This document shows positions 15,910 through 23,825 of a stretch of DNA of 64,000 bases, in pieces (the stretch's first letter is position 1; each line of letters opens with the position of its first letter). The notes under the pieces were generated by a model. It saw nothing but the letters and a program-made list of their open reading frames with translations. It was not told the origin of the DNA and did no database searches. The position numbers and the translations under genes are program-made. The stretch is from Flavobacteriaceae bacterium. Lineage in GTDB: Bacteria; Bacteroidota; Bacteroidia; Flavobacteriales; Flavobacteriaceae. Where the stretch lies: assembly GCA_030148025.1 (NCBI GenBank), contig JASBUG010000031.1, positions 1 through 64,000 on the forward strand, given 5' to 3'.

Positions 15910-16917
15910 ATGGCTAAAAGTTTTAAACACTACTACACAATTTTTGCTATTCTTTTTGTTTCAACTTCTGTTCAGGCTCAAAGGCATGCAGATTTTTTTT
16001 CAAGTACACCTGAAGAAAATGACGAAACAGCGACACAAGATAGCATTGTTTCTAATTGGAAGCATGAAAACAAAGCTAGTTTAGATATTAGTGAAGTTGC
16101 ATTTGTAAACTGGAATGCTGGTGGATCTAACTCGATTTCAGGATTACTAGGATTAGAATTTCAACGTAATTTTAAAAAAGATCATCTGGTTTGGGAAAAC
16201 AAAGCACTTTTAAGATATGGTGTGAATAAGCAACAAAATCAAGATCTTAGAAAAACAGATGATATTTTAGAGTTGCATTCGCGTTTCGGTTTTAGAAAAG
16301 ATACCATTTCAAATTGGTACTATTCGGCTAATTTTAGTTTTAAAACCCAATTTACTAATGGATATAATTATGCTAATAGCGATTCTAAACCTATATCACA
16401 GTTTATGGCTCCAGCTTATATGTTCTTGGGAGTTGGAACTGTTTATGGCGAACATATAAAATCGTTCTCAGCATACCTGTCGCCATTAACTTTAAAATCG
16501 ACTTTTGTTCTAGACCAAGATCTTGCAGATGCTGGATCCTTTGGAGTAACGCCAGCTAGGTTTGATGATCTGGGTAACAGGCTAGAAAAAGGAAAGAACT
16601 CTAGAGAGGAGGTCGGTATTTTGGTAACAAGTGCTTATGAAAAAGAACTAATCGAGAATATCACTGTAAAAAATTTGGTGAGTTTATATACAGATTATTT
16701 AAACGACTTTGGTAATGTTGATATTGATTGGGAGGTGAACTTTAATTTTAAAGTAAACGATTATGTAAGAGCAACAATGGGTTCGCACCTTAAGTACGAT
16801 AACGATGTAAAAATAGAATCGACGTTAGATGAAGGCGATGCTGAAGAAACAATTACAGAAGGTGCCAAAGTACAATGGAAACAGCTTCTGGGTGTTGGTG
16901 TGCTAGTTGACTTTTAA
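15910..16917 (+). CDS. DUF3078 outer-membrane-type protein
   Basis: I start at the ATG at 15910 (MAKSFKHYYTIFAILFVSTS); the longer frame starts inside purM. A signal peptide ends at VQAQ and the mature protein has about 315 residues. The family signature is visible: LDISEVAFVNWNAGGSNSIS near residue 60, then WENKALLRYGVNKQ, and strand-like segments to the C-terminal LLGVGVLVDF, which ends in Phe as outer-membrane barrels do. DUF3078 has no known function. The last 15 bases overlap convergently with the DASS transporter gene. Confidence 0.85.
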   Translation: MAKSFKHYYTIFAILFVSTSVQAQRHADFFSSTPEENDETATQDSIVSNWKHENKASLDISEVAFVNWNAGGSNSISGLLGLEFQRNFKKDHLVWENKALLRYGVNKQQNQDLRKTDDILELHSRFGFRKDTISNWYYSANFSFKTQFTNGYNYANSDSKPISQFMAPAYMFLGVGTVYGEHIKSFSAYLSPLTLKSTFVLDQDLADAGSFGVTPARFDDLGNRLEKGKNSREEVGILVTSAYEKELIENITVKNLVSLYTDYLNDFGNVDIDWEVNFNFKVNDYVRATMGSHLKYDNDVKIESTLDEGDAEETITEGAKVQWKQLLGVGVLVDF

Positions 16918-18384
16918 AGCTTCAGGAAAACTACTTATATCAAAATCCCACAGTATTGGTAATAAAAAATAGGTAATTAAGGTAATGAGTATTATCGATA
17001 TAATATTCATCCAAATTCCAGCTTTCATCATATCTGGTATTTTAAGATAGCCAGATCCAAAAACTATAGCGTTTGGTGGTGTTGCCACAGGAAGCATAAA
17101 AGCGCAAGAGGCTGCCACTGTAATTCCAACCATTAAGGTAAATGGATGTACATTAAGAGCAAGAGCTACTGGAGCAATAACAGGTAGTAACATAGCTGTA
17201 GTTGCGAGGTTTGATGTTATTTCTGTTAAAAAATTTACGGTTAATACTAATACTAACAAAAGTACAAGAAGCGGTAAAGCTTCAATTAAAGATACTTGTG
17301 TTCCAATCCAGTTGGCGAGTCCGCTAGTTTTAAACCCTTCGGCCAAGGCTAAACCACCTCCAAATAATAAAATAATTCCCCATGGTAATTTAACAGCGCT
17401 ATTCCAGTCTATAAGTTTTGTTTTTTTATCTTTTTTAGAAGGAATTAAAAACAATACAGTGGCACTTGCCATTGCAATTATAGTGTCGTCTATAGCAGGG
17501 ATAAAACGTTTTAAAAGAAACGAACGGGTTATCCATAAAAAAGCGGTGGTAATAAAAACACCTAAAACAAGTTTTTCTTCATATGAAATTTTCCCTAACG
17601 AGTTTAACTGACGTTTAATTTCTGCTTTTCCACCAGGGAAATCTTTTTGTTTAAAAGTAAAGGCAAAATTGGTGAGATACTTCCAGCAGATAAATAGCAA
17701 AATTATAGAAATAGGAAGTCCGTACAACATCCATTTAGAAAAGGTTATTTCCATATTGTATTGCTCTTCTAAAATACCTGCAAATACTAAATTTGGTGGC
17801 GTGCCTATTAAGGTTGCTACTCCCCCTATCGAGGCACTATAGGCAATTGCAAGCATTAACGCTTTTCCAAAAATAAGATTCTCGTCTTCTATGGTATCTG
17901 GATTGTCTTTTAATTGAGAAATAATGGCCATACCTATTGGTAGCATCATTGCCGAAGTTGCCGTATTAGAGATCCACATACTTAAAAATGCAGTAGCTAC
18001 CATAAACCCAAGAATAATACGGCTTACGCTTGTGCCAATAATGTTTATAATATTTAGGGCAATACGTTTATGCAAGTTCCACTTTTCAATAGCAATAGCT
18101 ATAATAAAACCACCTACAAAAAGAAATACATATTTGTGACCAAATGACGCTGTGGTAGCGCTAAGTTTCATGGCGCCCGAAATAGGGAATAAGATAATGG
18201 GAAGCATTGCTGTTACAGCAATAGGAACCACCTCTAAAATCCACCATGCGGCTACCCAGAGTGTTGTTGCTAATACAGCATTCGCTTCTTTAGACAATCC
18301 TTCAGGGTGAAAAAATAATAAGGTTAGTACAAACAAAAGTGGTCCTAGGACCAAACCTGCCTTTTTTAGTGTAGAATGTTGCAT
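16903..18384 (-). CDS. SLC13/DASS-family sodium:anion (dicarboxylate) symporter
   Basis: The ATG at 18384 (MQHSTLKKAGLVLGP) is preferred over an in-frame TTG seven codons earlier. The 493-residue protein has about 11-12 membrane helices. DASS hallmarks are present: the first SNTATSAMMLPIG motif near residue 145, ASIGGVATLIGTPPNL near 190, the second LTEITSNLATTAMLLP near 400 and ATPPNAIVFGSG near 445. The SNT/TSN hairpins bind sodium and substrate. Likely substrates are C4-dicarboxylates; sulfate cannot be excluded. Its end overlaps DUF3078 tail to tail. Confidence 0.9.
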   Translation of the reverse strand: MQHSTLKKAGLVLGPLLFVLTLLFFHPEGLSKEANAVLATTLWVAAWWILEVVPIAVTAMLPIILFPISGAMKLSATTASFGHKYVFLFVGGFIIAIAIEKWNLHKRIALNIINIIGTSVSRIILGFMVATAFLSMWISNTATSAMMLPIGMAIISQLKDNPDTIEDENLIFGKALMLAIAYSASIGGVATLIGTPPNLVFAGILEEQYNMEITFSKWMLYGLPISIILLFICWKYLTNFAFTFKQKDFPGGKAEIKRQLNSLGKISYEEKLVLGVFITTAFLWITRSFLLKRFIPAIDDTIIAMASATVLFLIPSKKDKKTKLIDWNSAVKLPWGIILLFGGGLALAEGFKTSGLANWIGTQVSLIEALPLLVLLLVLVLTVNFLTEITSNLATTAMLLPVIAPVALALNVHPFTLMVGITVAASCAFMLPVATPPNAIVFGSGYLKIPDMMKAGIWMNIISIILITLITYFLLPILWDFDISSFPEALKVN

Positions 18385-18421
18385 ATTCAAAAAATGAAGA
18401 TGCAAAATACAATAATAAATT

Positions 18422-18709
18422 TTATATAAATTCTTTTATGATGATAAGAAAACTTATGGTGAAAAGCACATCGACCAAAAATAATATTGAAAATAACTTT
18501 GTTTGAGAAATCCCCATGTTTTTATATAGAACAAGCTTTCTTCTAGCACCTGTTTCATTAACAAAATACCACACAAAAATTGTGAGCATTAACTTAGTAA
18601 CTATAGCAGGTACTATATTAGGATTAACTACTATAATAGCAATATTTATAAAAAATGACCATATAACGAATGATCGGTAAAAAACCAATATAGATAATAG
18701 CTGCTGCAT
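18422..18709 (-). CDS. Small membrane protein, 95 aa
   Basis: Three hydrophobic helices are visible: about residues 7-28, 31-52 and 76-93. A cytoplasmic-looking stretch NETGARRKLVLYKNMGIS lies between the second and third. There is no signal peptide and no catalytic motif, and I do not recognise the family. It is encoded just upstream of the DASS gene on the same strand (38 bases), so the two may be co-transcribed. The ATG gives a plausible N-in first helix. Confidence 0.6.
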   Translation of the reverse strand: MQQLLSILVFYRSFVIWSFFINIAIIVVNPNIVPAIVTKLMLTIFVWYFVNETGARRKLVLYKNMGISQTKLFSILFLVDVLFTISFLIIIKEFI

Positions 18710-18829
18710 ATCTTAGATAACGACTTAACAGGTTAAATATTTTTTTTAAGCTTAGGAAACAGCAAGTTTTTTTGACATCATGAGAATTCATAAATTATCG
18801 TATTTTTGCCAGACAATTCACAGAAGTAG

Positions 18830-19906
18830 ATGTTAGAAAAGATACAAATAGTAAAGCAGCGATTTGATGAGGTAAGTGATTTAATTATTCAACCAGATAT
18901 TATTTCAGATCAAAAACGCTACATACAACTTAATAAAGAATATAAAGATTTAAAGAAGATTGTAGATAAGGGTAGTATATATGAAATCCTTATGAATAAT
19001 ATCTCTGAAGCTGAAGAAATAATTGCAGATGGTAGTGATGCCGAAATGACCGAAATGGCTAAAATGCAACTAGACGAAGCTAAAGAACAGTTGCCTGCAC
19101 TAGAAGAAGAAATACGTTTCTTGTTGATACCAAAAGATCCTGATGATGCCAAAAATGTGGTCGTTGAGGTACGTGCTGGTACTGGAGGAGATGAAGCTAG
19201 TATTTTTGCTGGAGACCTACATAGAATGTATACCAAATACTGCGAAGGTAAAGGTTGGAGAGTTGATGTAGTAGACTTTAATGAAGGGACTTCTGGTGGA
19301 TTTAAAGAAATTATTTTTGAGGTGTCTGGAGAAGATGTGTATGGAACAATGAAGTTTGAAGCAGGAGTGCATCGTGTACAACGTGTACCTCAAACAGAAA
19401 CACAAGGTCGTGTTCATACCAGTGCTGCATCGGTAATTGTATTGCCAGAAGCAGAAGAATTTGATGTAGAACTTGATATGAAAGAAGTGCGTATAGAGCG
19501 TACCACATCTACAGGTCCAGGAGGGCAATCGGTAAATACAACCTATTCGGCCATTAAGTTGCATCACGAACCTACGGGTATGATTGTGAGTTGTCAGGAC
19601 CAAAAATCATCTCATAAGAATCTTGAAAAAGCATTAAAAGTTTTACGTTCTCGTTTATACGAGTTGGAGCTGGCAAAGAAACAAGCAGCCGACTCTGAAA
19701 AGCGTAAAAGTATGGTGTCGTCTGGAGATAGAAGTGCAAAGATTAGAACTTATAATTATCCGCAAGGACGTGTAACCGATCATAGAATTGGGTTAACATT
19801 ATACGACCTTTCTAATATCATGAATGGTGATATTCAAAAAATAATAGACGAATTAATGTTAGCCGAAAACACCGAATTGTTAAAGGCAAATAACGATGTA
19901 ATTTAA
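18830..19906 (+). CDS. prfA: Peptide chain release factor 1
   Basis: RF1 reads UAA and UAG stop codons and triggers peptide release on the ribosome. The 358 residues are full length. PQT at 187-189 occupies the place of the stop-codon-reading PxT of E. coli (PAT), and GGQ at 231-233 in [15 protein letters not shown] is the catalytic motif whose Gln is N-methylated. The C-terminal [17 protein letters not shown] is conserved. A -7 box TATTTTTG at 18801-18808 precedes the ATG by 21 bases. A terminator separates it from pyrF. Confidence 0.96.
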   Translation: MLEKIQIVKQRFDEVSDLIIQPDIISDQKRYIQLNKEYKDLKKIVDKGSIYEILMNNISEAEEIIADGSDAEMTEMAKMQLDEAKEQLPALEEEIRFLLIPKDPDDAKNVVVEVRAGTGGDEASIFAGDLHRMYTKYCEGKGWRVDVVDFNEGTSGGFKEIIFEVSGEDVYGTMKFEAGVHRVQRVPQTETQGRVHTSAASVIVLPEAEEFDVELDMKEVRIERTTSTGPGGQSVNTTYSAIKLHHEPTGMIVSCQDQKSSHKNLEKALKVLRSRLYELELAKKQAADSEKRKSMVSSGDRSAKIRTYNYPQGRVTDHRIGLTLYDLSNIMNGDIQKIIDELMLAENTELLKANNDVI

Positions 19907-19910
19907 AACC

Positions 19911-19935
19911 AAGCCTCTTTTTTGAGGCTTTTTTT
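19911..19935 (+). terminator. Terminator between prfA and pyrF
   Basis: AAGCCTC pairs with GAGGCTT around six T/C bases, then TTTTT. The pyrF ATG is 8 bases past the T run, so pyrF either relies on read-through or has a promoter inside prfA. Confidence 0.75.
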
Positions 19936-19942
19936 ATAAAGG

Positions 19943-20764
19943 ATGACAACACAACAACTAGTAGAACAAATTCAAAAAAAGAGATCATTTCTGTGTATAG
20001 GCTTAGATGTCGATCTTAATAAAATTCCGCAACATTTACTTCAAGAAGAAGATCCCATTTTTGCATTCAATAAGGCTATAATTGATGCAACACATCATTT
20101 GTGTGTGGCTTATAAACCTAATACGGCTTTTTATGAAGCTTATGGATTAAAGGGCTGGAAGGCATTAGAAAAAACAATTAATTACCTAAACGAAAAGCAT
20201 CCCGAGATTTTTACAATTGCTGATGCAAAACGTGGTGATATTGGTAATACAAGTACGATGTATGCTAAAGCATTTTTTGAAGACCTAGCGTTCGATAGTG
20301 TTACTGTAGCTCCCTATATGGGAAAAGATTCAGTAGAGCCGTTTTTAGCTTTCAATAATAAGCATACCATTATGTTAGCACTAACTTCTAATCAAGGTGC
20401 TTTCGATTTTCAAACTTTAAATGTAAATAATCAAGAACTGTATAAGCAAGTTTTAGAAACTTCTAAAAGTTGGAATAACTCCGAAAACCTAATGTATGTT
20501 GTTGGAGCTACCAAGGCAGAGTATTTAGCTGAAATACGCCAAATAATTCCAGAATCATTTTTATTAGTTCCTGGTGTTGGAGCTCAAGGAGGGAACTTAC
20601 AAGATGTATGTAAATACGGTATGACCAATCAAGTTGGGTTGTTAATTAATTCATCCAGAGGTATTATTTATGCTTCTAGTGAAGAAGATTTTGCTAAAGC
20701 TGCTGCTAGTAAAGCACAATTGCTTCAAGAACAAATGCGTAAAGAGCTAGAAACTAAATTCTAA
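19943..20764 (+). CDS. pyrF: Orotidine 5'-phosphate decarboxylase, long (type 2) form
   Basis: PyrF turns OMP into UMP, the last de novo pyrimidine step. The 273 residues fit the longer class found in Bacteroidota, Actinobacteria and Myxococcus rather than the ~230-residue E. coli form. The substrate-binding [14 protein letters not shown] is near the N-terminus, the catalytic Asp-Lys-x-x-Asp tetrad is in [13 protein letters not shown] near residue 93, and [10 protein letters not shown] near 210 binds phosphate. It follows the prfA terminator with 8 bases to spare. Confidence 0.94.
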   Translation: MTTQQLVEQIQKKRSFLCIGLDVDLNKIPQHLLQEEDPIFAFNKAIIDATHHLCVAYKPNTAFYEAYGLKGWKALEKTINYLNEKHPEIFTIADAKRGDIGNTSTMYAKAFFEDLAFDSVTVAPYMGKDSVEPFLAFNNKHTIMLALTSNQGAFDFQTLNVNNQELYKQVLETSKSWNNSENLMYVVGATKAEYLAEIRQIIPESFLLVPGVGAQGGNLQDVCKYGMTNQVGLLINSSRGIIYASSEEDFAKAAASKAQLLQEQMRKELETKF

Positions 20765-20775
20765 TATGTTCTTTT

Positions 20776-21564
20776 ATGGAGTTTAAAGATCAATTGGGTA
20801 GAACAATTCGGTTTTCTGAAACTCCTAAACGTATTATCTCTTTAGTACCAAGTCAAACAGAATTGCTTTGTGATCTTGGGTTGACAGACGCTTTAGTTGG
20901 CGTTACAAAATTTTGTGTGCATCCAAGTTCAGTAAAGAAAACCAAAACCATTATTGGTGGTACAAAGCAGATTCATATAGATAAAATTAAGGCTTTAAAT
21001 CCTGATATTATTCTTTGTAATAAAGAGGAAAACACAAAAGAAATAGTTGAGGCATGTGATCAAGTTTGTGAGGTTCATGTTTCAGAAATATATACCATTG
21101 AAGATAGCCTGGAACTTATACAGCAATATGGTCGTATTTTTAACTGTATGTCTAGAGCCGATGGTATTATAAAGGGCATAACAAGAGAACAATCAGACTT
21201 TAAGGCATTTATAGTAGATAAACCTGTTTTAACCGTAGCTTATTTTATTTGGTATAAGCCCTGGATGGTTGCTTCAAAAAACACCTTTATCGATTATTTA
21301 TTGAAGCTAAATAAGTTTGAGAACATTCATAAAGTGGAACATAGGTACCCAGAGGTAAATGTAAGCGCAGATTATTTAAAATCTTTGGATTTAGTACTGC
21401 TTTCCAGTGAACCATTTCCTTTTAATGAAAAGCACGAAGAAGAAATTAGGAACATAAACCCTAATGTAAAGACACAACAAGTTGATGGTGAATATTTCTC
21501 CTGGTATGGATCTAGATTAATGGGAGCATTTAAATACTTTAAAAAGCTAAGAAACAGTTTGTGA
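20776..21564 (+). CDS. BtuF-like helical-backbone metal/cofactor-binding protein without signal peptide
   Basis: The 262 residues show the fold of class III substrate-binding proteins: GRTIRFSETPKRIISLVPSQTELLCDLG at the N-terminus (two lobes joined by a helix), GGTKQIHIDKIKALNPDIIL, and the C-terminal lobe with KSLDLVLLSSEPFPF. These normally deliver cobalamin or ferric siderophores to an ABC importer in the periplasm. No signal peptide or lipobox is present from this ATG, and I see none upstream, so the protein should stay in the cytosol. No importer permease or ATPase is adjacent. A B12-dependent mutase is encoded about 2.3 kb downstream. Confidence 0.82.
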   Translation: MEFKDQLGRTIRFSETPKRIISLVPSQTELLCDLGLTDALVGVTKFCVHPSSVKKTKTIIGGTKQIHIDKIKALNPDIILCNKEENTKEIVEACDQVCEVHVSEIYTIEDSLELIQQYGRIFNCMSRADGIIKGITREQSDFKAFIVDKPVLTVAYFIWYKPWMVASKNTFIDYLLKLNKFENIHKVEHRYPEVNVSADYLKSLDLVLLSSEPFPFNEKHEEEIRNINPNVKTQQVDGEYFSWYGSRLMGAFKYFKKLRNSL

Positions 21565-21744
21565 GCTCTCTCTTGATAAGTATTTTAATCTGTTAAGTTT
21601 ATTAAGTAGCTTAAGTGCCTTGTATTCTGAAATATCACTTAGTGCAGAATCTGTTTGACGTAAATTATAAGCTTGCTCAACAAGTTGCTTATATCGTCTA
21701 CTTAGTTTGCGTTGGTGGTTTTTTATGACACTTTTTCTATCCAT
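21547..21744 (-). CDS. Small helical protein resembling the Lacal_2735 family
   Basis: The 65 residues are basic and helical, with the pattern RRYKQLVEQAYNLRQTDSAL followed by SDISEYKALKLLNKL. That resembles flavobacterial Lacal_2735-type proteins (xKYKKLLEEAYxLSxTxRxxSD...EAxxxLxxI), which have no known function. No signal peptide. Its 3' end overlaps the BtuF-like gene by 18 bp, convergently. The family call is from memory of the pattern. Confidence 0.62.
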   Translation of the reverse strand: MDRKSVIKNHQRKLSRRYKQLVEQAYNLRQTDSALSDISEYKALKLLNKLNRLKYLSRESSQTVS

Positions 21745-21827
21745 AATTATATAACTATGTCGTAACTAAATATACATTATTTTGCTGATATTTAAAAGGT
21801 TGATATTCTGTTTTTTATAAAAAAAAT

Positions 21828-21855
21828 AAACCGACTTCTTATTAAGAAATCGGTT
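21828..21855 (-). terminator. Terminator downstream of the DUF4197 gene
   Basis: AAACCGACTTCTTA pairs with TAAGAAATCGGTTT with one internal C-A mismatch; on the minus strand it is followed by a T-rich run. It lies 177 bases past the DUF4197 stop. Confidence 0.6.
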
Positions 21856-22031
21856 TCTTACAAATAATTACTAACTAACTCAATTATTTTTGTGAAGACT
21901 TGTTTTAAGCTTTATGCACTACAAATATCAGCTATTTAATTAGCTACAATGTTATGTTAATATTATGAGTTAATTAATATTCATTTAATAACTGTATGAG
22001 TGTTATAAATGCTGATTTTGAGTTAGTTATG

Positions 22032-22742
22032 TTAACTTCTGTCTTGTAAAGCAAATACTTTTCTCAACAGGTCTGTAGTCCTGCTAGATACTTTGTTACG
22101 TATTTCTTTTTCTTCAACAGCAATCATAGTAAATACACCTTTTAAAGATTCATTGGTCACGTAATCAGTAAGGTCTGGATTTACATTATTAGTAAAAGGA
22201 ATTGCGTTGTACTTGTTAATTAAATTCTGCCATATTTGATCTGCTCCAACTTTACCAAACGAGTTTTTAATTACAGGATGAAACTTTTCATAAAGCGCAG
22301 TCTTTGTTCTATCAGATAAATATTGAGTAGCAGCATTATCATTTCCTAATAAGATATTTTTAGCATCATCAAAAGTAATACCTTTAACAGCGTTTACAAA
22401 AATAGGAGTAGCTTCACTTACTGCATCTTCAGCAGCTCTATTTAATATTTTTAATCCTTCATCAGCAAGATTATCTAATCCAATATCACGTAAGGCTTTA
22501 TCAACTTTTTTAAGCTCATCTGGAAGAAGGATCTTTACAAGTTCGTTCTTATAAAAGCCGTCTTTTTGAGTCAGTTTGGTTACTTGTTTTTCAATTCCAA
22601 AGTCAAGGGCTTGTCGTAATCCAGCTGCCATATCAGCATTACTTATTGGACCTTGTTGAGGTAATTGATTAACGACTTGTTGTAATTCGGCACAAGAGGT
22701 CAAAGCAACCAAGGTTAACAATGTGAAAATTCTTTTAATCAT
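22032..22742 (-). CDS. DUF4197 lipoprotein
   Basis: The N-terminus KRIFTLLTLVALTSCAEL has a lipobox with Cys at residue 17. The 236-residue protein is largely helical, with the family features GLRQALDFGIEKQV, FYKNELVKILLPDELKKVD and NPDLTDYVTNESLKGVFTMI near the C-terminus. DUF4197 proteins are periplasmic lipoproteins of unknown function in Bacteroidota and Proteobacteria. It is divergent from the MBL-fold gene, with only 40 bases between the two ATGs. A -7 box TATCTTTG (22773-22766) serves it. Confidence 0.88.
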   Translation of the reverse strand: MIKRIFTLLTLVALTSCAELQQVVNQLPQQGPISNADMAAGLRQALDFGIEKQVTKLTQKDGFYKNELVKILLPDELKKVDKALRDIGLDNLADEGLKILNRAAEDAVSEATPIFVNAVKGITFDDAKNILLGNDNAATQYLSDRTKTALYEKFHPVIKNSFGKVGADQIWQNLINKYNAIPFTNNVNPDLTDYVTNESLKGVFTMIAVEEKEIRNKVSSRTTDLLRKVFALQDRS

Positions 22743-22756
22743 AGTTTAAGGTTTTT

Positions 22757-22773
22757 TATCTTTAGCAAAGATA
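22757..22773. promoter_or_regulatory. Face-to-face -7 boxes in a 40-bp divergent promoter
   Basis: TATCTTTA at 22757-22764 points toward the MBL gene, and TATCTTTG on the minus strand (22773-22766) points toward DUF4197. The two are adjacent, so RNA polymerase probably cannot occupy both at once; this would couple the two genes inversely. Confidence 0.45.
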
Positions 22774-22782
22774 TATGTTACC

Positions 22783-23742
22783 ATGAAAGTTAATCAATTA
22801 CTATTCCTAATTTATTGTTTTGTTTTTATTTCTGCTTGTAATTCAAATAAGAAAGAAGAGATTGCTATTGAGGCAGATAAACCTGAGCAATATATTACAG
22901 TATTAGGGACAGCACAAGATGCTGGTTTTCCTCAAATCAATTGTGAAAAAGAATGTTGTAAAGCCTTTTATGATGGTGTAGAAAGCAAAAAATTAATTTC
23001 GTGCCTTGGATTAGTAGATTTGAAAGCTAAGACGAAATATATTTTTGATGCAACTCCAGATTTTACACAACAAATAGAAGATCTAAAAAGCAAGCATCTT
23101 GATAATGGAAGCGTTGTAGATGGTGTGTTTTTAACACATGCACATATTGGTCATTACACAGGAATTATGTTTTTGGGCAGAGAAGCAATGGGTGCAAAAA
23201 ATGTTCCGACTTACGTTATGCCTGAAATGAAAGCTTATTTAGAACAAAATGGACCATGGAGTCAATTAGTGTCTTTAAATAATATAGAGCTGCAAGAAAT
23301 GAATCATGATTCAATAATTGCTTTGCATCCTGATTTAAAAGTAACTCCATTTTTGGTACCACATCGCGATGAATTTTCCGAAACGGTTGGCTATAAAATT
23401 CAGGGAAAAAATAAATCAGCATTATTTATTCCAGATATTAATAAATGGGAATTATGGAAAAGAAGCATTGTAGAAGAAGTTAAAAAAGTAGATTATGCTT
23501 TTTTAGATGCCACCTTTTTTAAAGAGGGTGAAATCCCTAGACCTATGAGTGAAGTGCCCCATCCTTTTATTGTTGAAACAGTGTCACTATTTGAAAAAGA
23601 AGCGTTAGAGACAAAAAATAAAATTCACTTTATTCATTTTAATCATTCTAACCCTGCACTTAAAGAGACGCATCCATTAAAAGATAGTATCACTTCTTTA
23701 GGCTATAACTTTGCAAAACAGGGAGCTATCTTTGGTTTGTAG
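22783..23742 (+). CDS. PqqB-like metallo-beta-lactamase-fold lipoprotein
   Basis: The 319-residue protein has a lipobox (VFISACNSN, Cys near residue 19) and an MBL fold. LGTAQDAGFPQINCEKECC is the start typical of PqqB-like proteins, with a Cys cluster, and the metal motif reads HAHIGH near residue 119. The usual HxHxDH Asp is replaced by Gly, as in the PqqB branch. HRDEFSETVGYKI and FIPDINKWE follow, and the C-terminus has FIHFNHSNP with the last His ligand. No other PQQ synthesis gene is nearby, so it is probably a hydrolase of unknown substrate in the envelope. Confidence 0.82.
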   Translation: MKVNQLLFLIYCFVFISACNSNKKEEIAIEADKPEQYITVLGTAQDAGFPQINCEKECCKAFYDGVESKKLISCLGLVDLKAKTKYIFDATPDFTQQIEDLKSKHLDNGSVVDGVFLTHAHIGHYTGIMFLGREAMGAKNVPTYVMPEMKAYLEQNGPWSQLVSLNNIELQEMNHDSIIALHPDLKVTPFLVPHRDEFSETVGYKIQGKNKSALFIPDINKWELWKRSIVEEVKKVDYAFLDATFFKEGEIPRPMSEVPHPFIVETVSLFEKEALETKNKIHFIHFNHSNPALKETHPLKDSITSLGYNFAKQGAIFGL

Positions 23743-23825
23743 AAATGTTAGATAAAATTTAAAAAACAAGCAATTTCTTTGAATATTCCGTAAATTGCAC
23801 TCCTAAAAAGATAGTTTTATTACGA

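Noticed and set aside
19217-19603. 128-codon minus-strand frame inside prfA
   Set aside because: Shadow; very Cys/His/Tyr/Phe-rich, no family.
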